This document shows, piece by piece, positions 15,251-23,280 of a stretch of DNA of 64,000 nucleotides (position 1 is the stretch's first letter; every line of letters starts with the position of its first letter). The notes beneath the pieces were generated by a model. The model was not told where the DNA came from and searched no databases. It was given only the letters and a program-made list of their open reading frames with translations. Position numbers and translations under genes: made by a program. The stretch comes from JAVBTT01 sp031556035 (lineage in GTDB: Bacteria; Bacillota; Clostridia; Oscillospirales; UBA929): positions 1 through 64,000 of the forward strand of contig JAVBTT010000009.1 in the NCBI GenBank assembly GCA_031556035.1, in the 5' to 3' direction.

Positions 15251-17167
15251 TTATATAAGAGCAGCTAAATCAACAATGGCTTTGTTGATCATTTCGTCGC
15301 TGAACGTCTGCTTCTTGAGCTTTGCTTTCCACTCCGCATTTGTTTCTATCAAATGCTTTATCGTGGCTAAAGATACTGGAATATTCGTCTCCGTTAAATC
15401 ACATATAGCCATATCTACAGTTGCGTATAGTTCCAAGATATCGACACTTGTAAAGCAGAATTTATCGACAAGCCATTGAATGTCAGAAGAAATTCCCCAT
15501 CTCTGGACATAGTCCAAAGCCTGCGAGAGATTCGCTCCCATTGAAAATGTTGTCCCTTTGCCCGACGCTGACGTGGTTTTGATGTACTTGTTCGATACCG
15601 CTATTGGTTCTCCGCCTTTATACCGTATCTCATCGGCATATGGGCCTGCGGCTTTTTTCTTAAATGCCGAGGTACTTTCTTCTTGATGACGGCGAAGTAA
15701 ATAGAGGAGCTTTTGTGTCTTTTTTCTGCCAAGAGGATATTTGTCATGATAAAATGCGTCCACAATAGCAGCAATCATTACAGCGTCATCAAAGTGTTGA
15801 TTATGCCCTTTGGGCTTTGCTGTAGTTTCGTGGTGTTTTGCCACCAATGTTTCAGGAGTGGTTTCTTCATCTGCCACAGTTTCAATTTCGTCATCTTCAG
15901 ACAAGGCGATGTCAACCGCTTCCTCCACCGCCTCATACTCCGGCACGACCACGCCGCGAACATCGAGTTTGCCTGTGACGACATCGGAGATCAGGCGGGT
16001 GCGGTATTCGGTGAACAATGAAATTTGTTCTTCTATTTTCTCCACAGCACGATCTATCTTCGAACACTTATTTTCAAGATAATCTACAATTTCTATTTGT
16101 TCTTTAATTGGCGGCACGAATAGCTCGACAGCAGATAGTTGAGCATTATTAACTATCGGAAGCGTAGTATAATTTGCTGTCTCCTTGATAAATTGAGATT
16201 TCGCTATCATGAAGTATAATAGATAAAGACTCGTAATACCTTTTGGCATAATGGCAGTTATTTGTTGGTTGCTATAGGCTCTTTCCTTGCAATATGCTAC
16301 TTTTCCAGTTGTTCCGCCAATACCAATAAACAGTACCGATCCAGCGTCATATAAAACAATGTTATTAGTTTTAACAATATCTTCGTTGATATGTTTATCT
16401 GCTGGTTTGAGATAAAAAGTGTTTCTGAAATCTGAAGGAGTGTACCAACAGAATCCTTCATTATTGTTGTTTATTCCTTCGTTTCCACTTGGAGTTGTTC
16501 CCGTTTTGAATCGGCAGACACGCTTTAGATGCATGCGTTTCCATCCTTCGCCACCTTTTGTCACCGCCTCATTGATCACCGCCTGCTTCTGCTCTTGCAA
16601 CAGCGCAATCTGCCGCCTTTTGGCGTTGATGAGCTTGTTGATCAGCGACACCTTCCAGTCGAGGTATCGCACGATTTGGTCTTGCTCCTCGCGTGGCGGG
16701 AGGGGGATTAGGTGGTTTTTGAGCTTCCCATAATCAATGTTTTGCCCTTCCCGAATTCCTGTTACACATAATTGCAAAAGTTCAATGAAAAGTCTTGACT
16801 TCGCAAGAAAACGGAAATATCCGCTTGAGATGCAGTCATTTGGTATCATCACGGTATAGGCAGGACTTATGATTCCTTTATAATATGCATACTCCAAGCC
16901 GCCCTGAAACGAGCGTAAGCTGATAACAAAATCACCGACACGCACCAATTTTAGATTGTGTAGGTCTTTTGTTGCTTCAACAGTCCTGTTTCCGTACACA
17001 CCTTTAGGCACGACGCCCATATTCTGAGACGCAACGAGCAATGGCTCGTTGGGGTAGCCTTTTTCAGTACGTTCGGAGAAGGCGTATTTTATTTTCCGGC
17101 TTTCCCAATGCTCAGGAATCTCTGTTAACCACTGTTCGTCAAGAGGTTGATATTTGTAAGCATTCAT
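15251..17167 (-). CDS. hsdS: type I restriction enzyme S subunit with C-terminal extension
   Basis: This 638-residue protein is much longer than the usual 400-450. It has two target recognition domains (about residues 1-150 and 215-345), each followed by a conserved helical spacer (IPLPPREEQDQIVRYLDWKV and VPPIKEQIEIVDYLENKC). After VVTGKLDVRG near residue 405 comes an acidic linker and then an extra domain of about 180 residues (about 456-638), including RKKTQKLLYLLRRHQEESTS and AAGPYADEIRYKGGEPIAVS. This extension resembles the Panacea/SocA-like fold (KLLY...GPY pattern) known from antitoxins and phage proteins; the match is by eye. The start overlaps the hsdM stop by 4 bases. Confidence 0.9.
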   Translation of the reverse strand: MNAYKYQPLDEQWLTEIPEHWESRKIKYAFSERTEKGYPNEPLLVASQNMGVVPKGVYGNRTVEATKDLHNLKLVRVGDFVISLRSFQGGLEYAYYKGIISPAYTVMIPNDCISSGYFRFLAKSRLFIELLQLCVTGIREGQNIDYGKLKNHLIPLPPREEQDQIVRYLDWKVSLINKLINAKRRQIALLQEQKQAVINEAVTKGGEGWKRMHLKRVCRFKTGTTPSGNEGINNNNEGFCWYTPSDFRNTFYLKPADKHINEDIVKTNNIVLYDAGSVLFIGIGGTTGKVAYCKERAYSNQQITAIMPKGITSLYLLYFMIAKSQFIKETANYTTLPIVNNAQLSAVELFVPPIKEQIEIVDYLENKCSKIDRAVEKIEEQISLFTEYRTRLISDVVTGKLDVRGVVVPEYEAVEEAVDIALSEDDEIETVADEETTPETLVAKHHETTAKPKGHNQHFDDAVMIAAIVDAFYHDKYPLGRKKTQKLLYLLRRHQEESTSAFKKKAAGPYADEIRYKGGEPIAVSNKYIKTTSASGKGTTFSMGANLSQALDYVQRWGISSDIQWLVDKFCFTSVDILELYATVDMAICDLTETNIPVSLATIKHLIETNAEWKAKLKKQTFSDEMINKAIVDLAALI

Positions 17168-18984
17168 ACGCCCAGCACCTCATCCAGAAGCCCGTCGGTT
17201 TCCGCTTCCAAGGCTCGAATATCGGCGACGATCTCCGAAAGCTCGCGTAGCTGCACCGGCTTATAAAAATGCTTGGTGAAGCTGATTTCATAGCCGATTT
17301 GTGTCTTGCTCTCGTCCACCCATGCGTCAGGGGCATACGGTAGCACCTCGGCCTTGATAAAGGCGTCTATGCCGCCGGGGTAATCAAGCGGTATCTGCTC
17401 GGTGTCGGTGAGGTCTTTGTCCGGCGTCAGCTTGCCTTTTTTGTCGCGTAGCGGCTTGCCGTCCTCGCCCATCTGCGGGCGCAGAACAGTGACCTTCCAA
17501 TATCCGAAGGCGCTGTTGTCGAATATTTTGCTATACTCATTGTCCTCAAAATCGAAATACAACTTTACGATCTGCTCGCGCAGTTCGGGTGTCAGCTCGC
17601 AGTTCTTCTGCCCGAGGTTCTTGCGCAGCGGCGACTTGATGGCCGTCGCGTCGATGAGCTGGATTTTGCCCTTGCGACGTGCTTCCTTGCGGTTACTCAG
17701 CACCCAGATAAACGTGCCGATGCCCGTGTTGTAAAACATATTGTTCGGCAGCGCGATGATGGCTTCCACGAGGTCGCGCTCGATCATATAGCGGCGGGCA
17801 TTGCTCTCACCCTGTCCGGCGTCACCCGTGAACAGCGACGAACCGTTATGCACTTCGGCGATGCGTGAACCCAGTTCGGTGGTTTCTTTCATTTTGGACA
17901 CATTGTTGAGCAGGAAAAGAAGCTGGCCGTCGCTCACGCGGGGGATCATGGAAAATTCGCCTTCGCCCGCGAAAGAGGTCACGAAGCGTGTATCGATGAT
18001 GCCCTTCTTGCCGCCGAGCTTGTCCGCGTCATTTTTCCACGCCTTGCCGTAGGGAGGATTGGACAACATAAAGTCGAACTGGCGGCTGGGGAAGCGGTCA
18101 TCTGACAGGGTGCTGCCGTAAGCGATATTTTCGGCGCTGCCGCCCTCACCCTTGAGCAACATATCGGCGCGGGTGATGGCGAAGGTTTCGGGGTTGATCT
18201 CCTGCCCGAACAAATGAATAGAAACAGATTTACCGTTCTGCTTGGCAAGGTCATAAAGACGCTCTTGCGATACGGTGAGCATACCGCCCGTGCCGCTCGC
18301 GCCGTCGTAGCAGGAGTAGGTCGAGTCCTTGATTTTATCCGCAATCGGCAGAAAGATCAGGTCAGCCATCAGCTCCACCACGTCGCGCGGGGTGAAGTGT
18401 TCTCCGGCCTCTTCGTTGTTTTCCTCATTAAAGCGGCGGATCAACTCCTCGAAAACGACGCCCATAGTGTGGTTATCCAGCGCGGGCAGACGAACGCCGC
18501 CGACATCATCCAGCACGGGATAAGGGCTGAGGTTCATCGTCGGCGACACGAATTTCTCAATGACTGCGCCGAGAATGTCGGCATCCACCATCGTATCAAT
18601 CTGGACGCGGAACTTGAACTTCTCAAGAATTCCCTGAACATTGGGAGAGAATCCGTCCAAGTATTCGATGAAGTCCGATTTAAGTTTTTGTTGGTTAGCG
18701 CGGCTTGTGAGGTCTTTAAGGCGAAACTGTGACGAATTACAGAAAGTCTGCTTCGCTGCTTTGCACAACGCTTCTGTCTGGTTGACAATGCCAGCAGCGT
18801 CAAGGTTTTTCGTCATGGCAAGGACATCGTCTTTTGTGGACTCAAGCACAGCGTCTAAACGCCGGATGACGGTCATAGGTAGTATGACGTCACGGTATTT
18901 GCCGCGAACATAAACGTCACGCAAGCAGTCATCGGCTATACCCCATATAAAACTCACAATAGAGTTGTAGGTCTGGTTGTCCAT
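17164..18984 (-). CDS. hsdM: type I restriction enzyme M subunit
   Basis: This 606-residue N6-adenine methyltransferase has an HsdM N-terminal helical domain (SFIWGIADDCLRDVYVRGKY, LPMTVIRRLDAVLE), the SAM-binding motif DGASGTGGMLT near residue 228 and the catalytic NPPYG near residue 308. With HsdS it modifies host DNA; with HsdR it completes the restriction complex. The ATG at 18984 follows AGAGGG; upstream ATGs would overlap the HTH gene. It forms a tight operon with hsdS and hsdR. Its position between the relaxase and the recombinases marks the system as ICE cargo. Confidence 0.95.
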   Translation of the reverse strand: MDNQTYNSIVSFIWGIADDCLRDVYVRGKYRDVILPMTVIRRLDAVLESTKDDVLAMTKNLDAAGIVNQTEALCKAAKQTFCNSSQFRLKDLTSRANQQKLKSDFIEYLDGFSPNVQGILEKFKFRVQIDTMVDADILGAVIEKFVSPTMNLSPYPVLDDVGGVRLPALDNHTMGVVFEELIRRFNEENNEEAGEHFTPRDVVELMADLIFLPIADKIKDSTYSCYDGASGTGGMLTVSQERLYDLAKQNGKSVSIHLFGQEINPETFAITRADMLLKGEGGSAENIAYGSTLSDDRFPSRQFDFMLSNPPYGKAWKNDADKLGGKKGIIDTRFVTSFAGEGEFSMIPRVSDGQLLFLLNNVSKMKETTELGSRIAEVHNGSSLFTGDAGQGESNARRYMIERDLVEAIIALPNNMFYNTGIGTFIWVLSNRKEARRKGKIQLIDATAIKSPLRKNLGQKNCELTPELREQIVKLYFDFEDNEYSKIFDNSAFGYWKVTVLRPQMGEDGKPLRDKKGKLTPDKDLTDTEQIPLDYPGGIDAFIKAEVLPYAPDAWVDESKTQIGYEISFTKHFYKPVQLRELSEIVADIRALEAETDGLLDEVLGV

Positions 18985-19003
18985 ATTCAGTCGCCCTCTC
19001 TGT

Positions 19004-19207
19004 TCATATCTTTTTATCCGATTTGGCCTGCCGTGCATCCTTGGTTCTCCCGTCGATTGGTTTGGGTGCATCTTTGGGGATGAGCCAGACCTTGGAGACC
19101 CGCACTGCTCCGCTAACTTTACCCTTTTGGCACAGCGACTGAACCTGCCGTTCCGTGATTCCCCATTTTTCAGACGCCTGCAGTGGCGTAATCCATTCCA
19201 GTGACAT
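19004..19207 (-). CDS. small HTH DNA-binding protein
   Basis: This 67-residue protein has a MerR/excisionase-like helix-turn-helix (WITPLQASEKWGITERQVQS, CQKGKVSGAVRVSKVWLIP) and a basic tail (KDARQAKSDKK). It lies 19 bases before hsdM and is the first gene of the restriction-modification operon. Small regulators of this kind can delay restriction until methylation is established. An alternative is an excisionase-like role in ICE excision. Its position favours control of the hsd operon. Confidence 0.75.
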   Translation of the reverse strand: MSLEWITPLQASEKWGITERQVQSLCQKGKVSGAVRVSKVWLIPKDAPKPIDGRTKDARQAKSDKKI

Positions 19208-19252
19208 AACCTGCTCCCTTACCTATAATTACAGCACGTCCATTCTTTCGAT

Positions 19253-19281
19253 ATTATACCACGTTATAACGAACAATACAA
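19253..19281 (-). promoter_or_regulatory. promoter of the HTH-hsdMSR operon
   Basis: On the minus strand TTGTAT (19276-19281) and TATAAT (19253-19258) are separated by 17 bases. The palindrome CGTTATAACG (19262-19271) lies in the spacer and could be the binding site of the small HTH protein. Confidence 0.7.
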
Positions 19282-19330
19282 TGATGTTGATTGTGTAAAA
19301 ACTTTTGACAGCAGACGAGTAAAGTTCTCC

Positions 19331-19702
19331 TTACATCGTCTGCTGCACAAAGTCAGTCTTTTCTCTATCTGGGTATTTATCTGTAACATTAGATAGTTTT
19401 TGCTTCAGAGGTATGCCATCTACCATAACTAAATCGGAATCATCAATGACGAACGGAGTGAAAGCCCTGTGCATATCACAGGCAACCACCAGGACATTAC
19501 AGCATGACTGTAATGGGCCTTCATCACAGCCTTTGAGCGTGATGGAGGCATGGGAATGGGCGATACGATTACCGATAAGTAGGCATTTTTGTAAGTGATT
19601 TAGGCGTGCCTTTCCTCCAGGCCCATGGAGAAAAGATACGCCTTCACGAGCAAAAACGCCGAAACGTAGGAGCGTTCGCCAAGCATAAAAGGTTATTTTC
19701 AC
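19331..19702 (-). other. open frame of 123 codons, doubtful gene
   Basis: Between the hsd operon promoter and the tyrosine recombinase lie about 700 bases without a recognisable gene. The longest frame here encodes 123 residues with scattered Cys and His but starts at a GTG without a ribosome binding site and matches no family I know. A second frame of 66 codons at 19768-19968 on the same strand is equally weak. The stretch may be decayed recombination-module DNA. Confidence 0.3.
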
Positions 19703-19994
19703 GTCGCAAGACGGGAATATAACCAGTTTATGCGCCGCAACGAAGTTTCTATTTGAAGATTTCGTTCCTATCCGACAAAGCGAAGAGCGCCTGTAGGATC
19801 TGATACACCCGACAGATACGGAGTTCTGGAACCTCCTTTGAGGGAATATGCCCGTGAGGCCATTCTTTCAAAGCTCATAAAATCCAGTGTATGCAATGAA
19901 CACACGGCGTGTTTAGCGGTTTTCACGATAGAAAAACCGTAAAGATGCATCGTAAAAGAGACTATCATTAACTACCGAAATGGAGGTGAAAAAA

Positions 19995-20909
19995 ATGGGA
20001 AGGCACATTAGCCTCGGTTATCAGATTGCCACATGTGGCGGTTTATCCGAGGTAGAAAACAGGAGGACACGCGAACAGTACACAAAGCATGCAAAAGAGT
20101 TTGGCAGCTTTTGCAAGAGGGAGTTTGGTTGCCGGGATTTCGAGGACTGTAGGCCCTTTATTCAGGAATACTCCAAAGTATTGATCGACAAACAGGTCTC
20201 CGCAAGCACTATTCACACCTATCTCGCCGCTATATGCCGAGCTTGGCAAGTTCCAATGCACGAGATTGAGAAGCCCCGGCGGATTTCCGCCCGGAACACA
20301 CGCAGCAGGGGCGTGAAGCGATCGGATGCCCGCGTCGATGCGCGAGCATCCGCGTCACAACCGCTGGTCGACTTTCAAAAGGTCGTTGGTATCCGGCGAA
20401 GCGAATTACGGAATTTGCGAGGCGGCAGTTTCAAACAGGACGAGAGTGGTTACTGGTGTGTAGAAGTATTGAAAGGAAAGGGCGGTAAGTATCAGCTTCA
20501 ACGGATTCCGGAAAGCCAGGTTGCGTTTATCCGAGCCTATTTCGATGGCAGACACGCCTATGTATTCAGCAAAGATGAACTGAACAACAAAATAGACCTG
20601 CACGCGCTGCGGGCACAGGCAGCGAGAGAGCGCTATCACGAGTATGAGCATCGTCTGCGCACTGATCCGATCTATCGCCATAAGCTAGAATCCGAAATTA
20701 GAGCAAGATGGCGGTTGTACAACAAGCGACGATTTGATCCGAAGGACGTGATCGGTGAATACCGACTTCGCGGGCCAAACCGGGAACTGGCACTGAAGAA
20801 AGGACTCCCGGTGGTCTACGACCGGATGGCGCTCATGGCCGTATCGATCTTTCATTTGAGCCACTGGCGGCTTGACGTCACGGTGTCCAATTACATGCTG
20901 GCATCGTAA
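19995..20909 (+). CDS. tyrosine recombinase/integrase
   Basis: This 304-residue protein shows the tyrosine recombinase plan. The N-terminal SAM-like DNA-binding region is HAKEFGSFCKREFGCRDFED to YLAAICRAW. The catalytic domain has the first Arg in VGIRRSELRNLRG, a beta-hairpin Lys in KGKGGKYQ, the HxxR box as HALRAQ, and the end LSHWRLDVTVSNYM, where His and the likely nucleophile Tyr fall. The region between HALRAQ and the C-terminal box is longer than usual, with a charged helical insert (RERYHEYEHRLRTD). The ATG at 19995 has GGAGGT upstream. It neighbours TnpW and a serine recombinase, so the ICE carries two unrelated recombinases. Confidence 0.75.
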   Translation: MGRHISLGYQIATCGGLSEVENRRTREQYTKHAKEFGSFCKREFGCRDFEDCRPFIQEYSKVLIDKQVSASTIHTYLAAICRAWQVPMHEIEKPRRISARNTRSRGVKRSDARVDARASASQPLVDFQKVVGIRRSELRNLRGGSFKQDESGYWCVEVLKGKGGKYQLQRIPESQVAFIRAYFDGRHAYVFSKDELNNKIDLHALRAQAARERYHEYEHRLRTDPIYRHKLESEIRARWRLYNKRRFDPKDVIGEYRLRGPNRELALKKGLPVVYDRMALMAVSIFHLSHWRLDVTVSNYMLAS

Positions 20910-21012
20910 AAAAATACATTGCGACGATTACACAACAAAACAAACCACAGCATAGGACCTGCCTACAAATCAAGGAAGGAGTGATCGTAATCCATCGCGG
21001 AAAGGTTCCAAA

Positions 21013-21186
21013 ATGGAACAGAAGAGAAATTATGAGGCGTCGGTTCAGCAAGCAAATAACACGCGGCAATATGAGGTCGGCGGCATCATCTTTCTGGTTA
21101 ACGCAGTCTACAGAGAAGATGGAGAGCCTATCGATATCCTGCTGAAAAAGCTGTTGAATCGGGAGGTCGAAAATGCCCGCTTATAG
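21013..21186 (+). CDS. TnpW-like transposon protein
   Basis: A 57-codon frame encodes a protein ending QYEVGGIIFLVNAVYREDGE, then PIDILLKKLLNREVENAR. This matches the small TnpW-type proteins carried next to the large serine recombinase TnpX in Tn4451-like elements. Its role is not established. The frame has only a weak ribosome binding site, but the protein sequence is strongly family-like. It lies 87 bases before the serine recombinase. Confidence 0.75.
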   Translation: MEQKRNYEASVQQANNTRQYEVGGIIFLVNAVYREDGEPIDILLKKLLNREVENARL

Positions 21187-21273
21187 CCTACTTTTACTCG
21201 ACTTTAAGTTTCAATCATGGTATCATTTATCCCATGTAAATGCTGCCTGTTTGACTGCCGGGGAGGAGGATAT

Positions 21274-22980
21274 ATGAAACAGTCAAACAGCAAAAAATCG
21301 AGTGCAAAAACTGCCGCGCTTTACGTGCGGCTCTCGCGGGACGATGGTCTCGAAGGCGAATCGAACAGCATCCAGAATCAGAAGAGACTGCTCTCCAGGA
21401 TTGCGAAGGACAAGGGGTATGTTGATATACGCACCTTCTGCGACGACGGAATCTCGGGCACGACTGAAAACCGCTCCGGATACCGGCAGTTAATTGCAGA
21501 AATAGAGGCAGGGAATATCAGCGCCCTCTTTATCAAGGATTGGTCGCGCCTGACGCGAGACCAGGGTGTTTTCCTCAAACTGTCACGCATGGTGCTTCCG
21601 AAGCATGATATACGCCTAGTGTCTGTCATGGACGGCACCGACTCCGCCGAAGGCGAGGATGACCTAGCTTCGTTCCGCGGCTTGATGAATGAGATGTACG
21701 CCCAAGACATCAGTAAGAAGCGCCGTGCCACCAACAGGGTGAAAGGCGCTGCGGGGGAACCGCTGTCCCCCCCGCCGTATGGCTATCGGAAAGACCCCAC
21801 CAATCCCAAACGCTGGGTGGTTGACGAGGAAGCAGCCACTGTGGTGCGCCGCATCTTCAGCATGACGCTGGAGGGATTCGGTACTGAGCAGATTGCCGCA
21901 GCGCTGTCGGAAGGCCGCATTCTGACGCCCCTGTTCTACTGGAAAAGCAAAGGCATCAGCCGTTCGGGAAAGATGCCTGAACGGGAGCCCTGCAGGTGGG
22001 TCTGCTCGACAGTAATCAAAATTCTTTCGATGCAGGAATATTGTGGGGATGTCATCAACTTCAAGACTTACTCGAAGTCCTTCTGGCTCAAAGAGCGCAT
22101 TAGGAACGCCGATGAGAACATGGCTATATTCCACGATGTCCATGAGGCGATTATCGACCGGGCGACTTTTGAGAAGGTCAAAAGCAAGCGTGGAAAGACC
22201 CGGAAGCGCAAGACGGTCGAAGGCGAGAAGAACATGTTCTCAGGCTTACTGGTCTGCGCTGACTGCGGACACAACATGCACTACCATTTTAATCAAAAGA
22301 ACCCGGAAATCCGGTATTTCAACTGTTCCAACTACAGCGGCGACCGGGGCTCCTGCCATGCAACGCACTACATTCGAGTGGATTTTCTGGAGCAGGTGGT
22401 ACTTGGAGAGATGAAGCGGTTGATGTTATTCGCCCGCAGACATGAGAACGCTTTTGCGGAGCTGGCCATGGGCTATTCCCTCAAGGCCTCCCAGGATGAG
22501 CGCGATATGAAGCAAAAGGTGCTCTATGCCAAAAACGCGCGGATTCGGGAGATCGACAGGCTGATTGAGCGACTGTATGAAGACAATGTGGCTGGTAGGG
22601 TTTCTGACGAGCGATTTACGCGCATGACGGCCAGCTATGAATCTGAGCAAAGTGCGCTGATGGAGGAAGCCAATGCGTTCACCGCAGAGCTTGCAAAAGT
22701 GAACGATAGTGCCATGACAACTGTGAATTTTCTTTCCACCGTCCGTAAATACACCCGCGCAAAGAAGCTGACGCAACTTATGCTTAGCGAACTCATAGCC
22801 CGCATCGAGGTCTATCATGCAGAAAAGATGGACGGGAAGAAAATCCAGCGGCTTAAGATTCACTATCACTGTATCGGGGATCTTGACATTCCGGATATCC
22901 TGCCCGAACTCAATGTGTGCATAAAAACAAGGAAAGGCGTAGCCGTCAGCTATGCAACAAACGGGTCATTCCCGGGATAA
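21274..22980 (+). CDS. large serine recombinase (TnpX-like)
   Basis: This 568-residue protein has an N-terminal resolvase catalytic domain with the nucleophile Ser21 in YVRLSRDDG and the supporting IKDWSRLTRD box. A recombinase domain (about 165-300; PPPYGYRKDPTNPKRW, EPCRWVCSTVIKILSMQEYCGD), a zinc ribbon (CADCGHNMHYHF, CSNYSGDRGSCHATHY) and a coiled-coil region (about 420-520) follow. It fits the TnpX/Tn4451 family that excises and integrates the element through a circular form. GGAGGAGGA precedes the ATG at 21274. It is the last ICE gene before the tRNA-Pro gene. Confidence 0.93.
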   Translation: MKQSNSKKSSAKTAALYVRLSRDDGLEGESNSIQNQKRLLSRIAKDKGYVDIRTFCDDGISGTTENRSGYRQLIAEIEAGNISALFIKDWSRLTRDQGVFLKLSRMVLPKHDIRLVSVMDGTDSAEGEDDLASFRGLMNEMYAQDISKKRRATNRVKGAAGEPLSPPPYGYRKDPTNPKRWVVDEEAATVVRRIFSMTLEGFGTEQIAAALSEGRILTPLFYWKSKGISRSGKMPEREPCRWVCSTVIKILSMQEYCGDVINFKTYSKSFWLKERIRNADENMAIFHDVHEAIIDRATFEKVKSKRGKTRKRKTVEGEKNMFSGLLVCADCGHNMHYHFNQKNPEIRYFNCSNYSGDRGSCHATHYIRVDFLEQVVLGEMKRLMLFARRHENAFAELAMGYSLKASQDERDMKQKVLYAKNARIREIDRLIERLYEDNVAGRVSDERFTRMTASYESEQSALMEEANAFTAELAKVNDSAMTTVNFLSTVRKYTRAKKLTQLMLSELIARIEVYHAEKMDGKKIQRLKIHYHCIGDLDIPDILPELNVCIKTRKGVAVSYATNGSFPG

Positions 22981-22982
22981 AA

Positions 22983-23018
22983 AAGTGTTCTCACAACTCA
23001 GTTGCTGTAAGAACACTT
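22983..23018. terminator. hairpin between the serine recombinase and tRNA-Pro
   Basis: AAGTGTTCT and AGAACACTT flank an inner CAAC/GTTG pair. It starts three bases after the recombinase stop. It can act as a terminator on either strand, although the T run is poor, and it marks the ICE/chromosome edge. Confidence 0.55.
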
Positions 23019-23022
23019 CGAC

Positions 23023-23098
23023 TGGTCCGAGTGACAGGATTTGAACCTGCGGCCTCATGCTCCCAAAGCACGCGCGCTACCAGCTGCGCCACACCCGG
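23023..23098 (-). tRNA. tRNA-Pro (UGG)
   Basis: The minus strand folds as a full cloverleaf: acceptor CCGGGTG/CACTCGG, D arm starting GCGCAGC, anticodon loop CTTTGGGA with anticodon TGG, T arm GCAGG-TTCAAAT-CCTGT, discriminator A and an encoded CCA. The 3' end points toward the ICE, so this tRNA may have served as the attachment site. The second att copy would lie outside the window. Confidence 0.95.
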
Positions 23099-23176
23099 AT
23101 ATTCATTTATTATAGCAAACCGGGATTGATTTGTAAATAAGCTGATGCTATTCCCTGCTAAAACCTTGCGTCCAGA

Positions 23177-23214
23177 AATATGCAGAAGCTTGCAGCGGCA
23201 AGCCTCTGCATATT
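23177..23214. terminator. strong hairpin after the acyl-CoA synthetase gene
   Basis: Nested arms AATATGCAGA/TCTGCATATT and GCTTGC/GCAAGC enclose an AGCG loop. It lies between the tRNA-Pro gene and the end of the acyl-CoA synthetase gene and probably terminates transcription from the operon on the minus strand. Confidence 0.55.
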
Positions 23215-23280
23215 ATTTTGTCTGCTCGTTAAGCAGATATTAGTATACCGCCGTCAGGCATAAAACGGGTATCAGCGGCA

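Noticed and set aside
19331..19702. Minus-strand 123-codon frame as a gene
   Set aside because: It has a GTG start without a ribosome binding site, no recognisable domain and a competing plus-strand frame; kept only as a doubtful entry.
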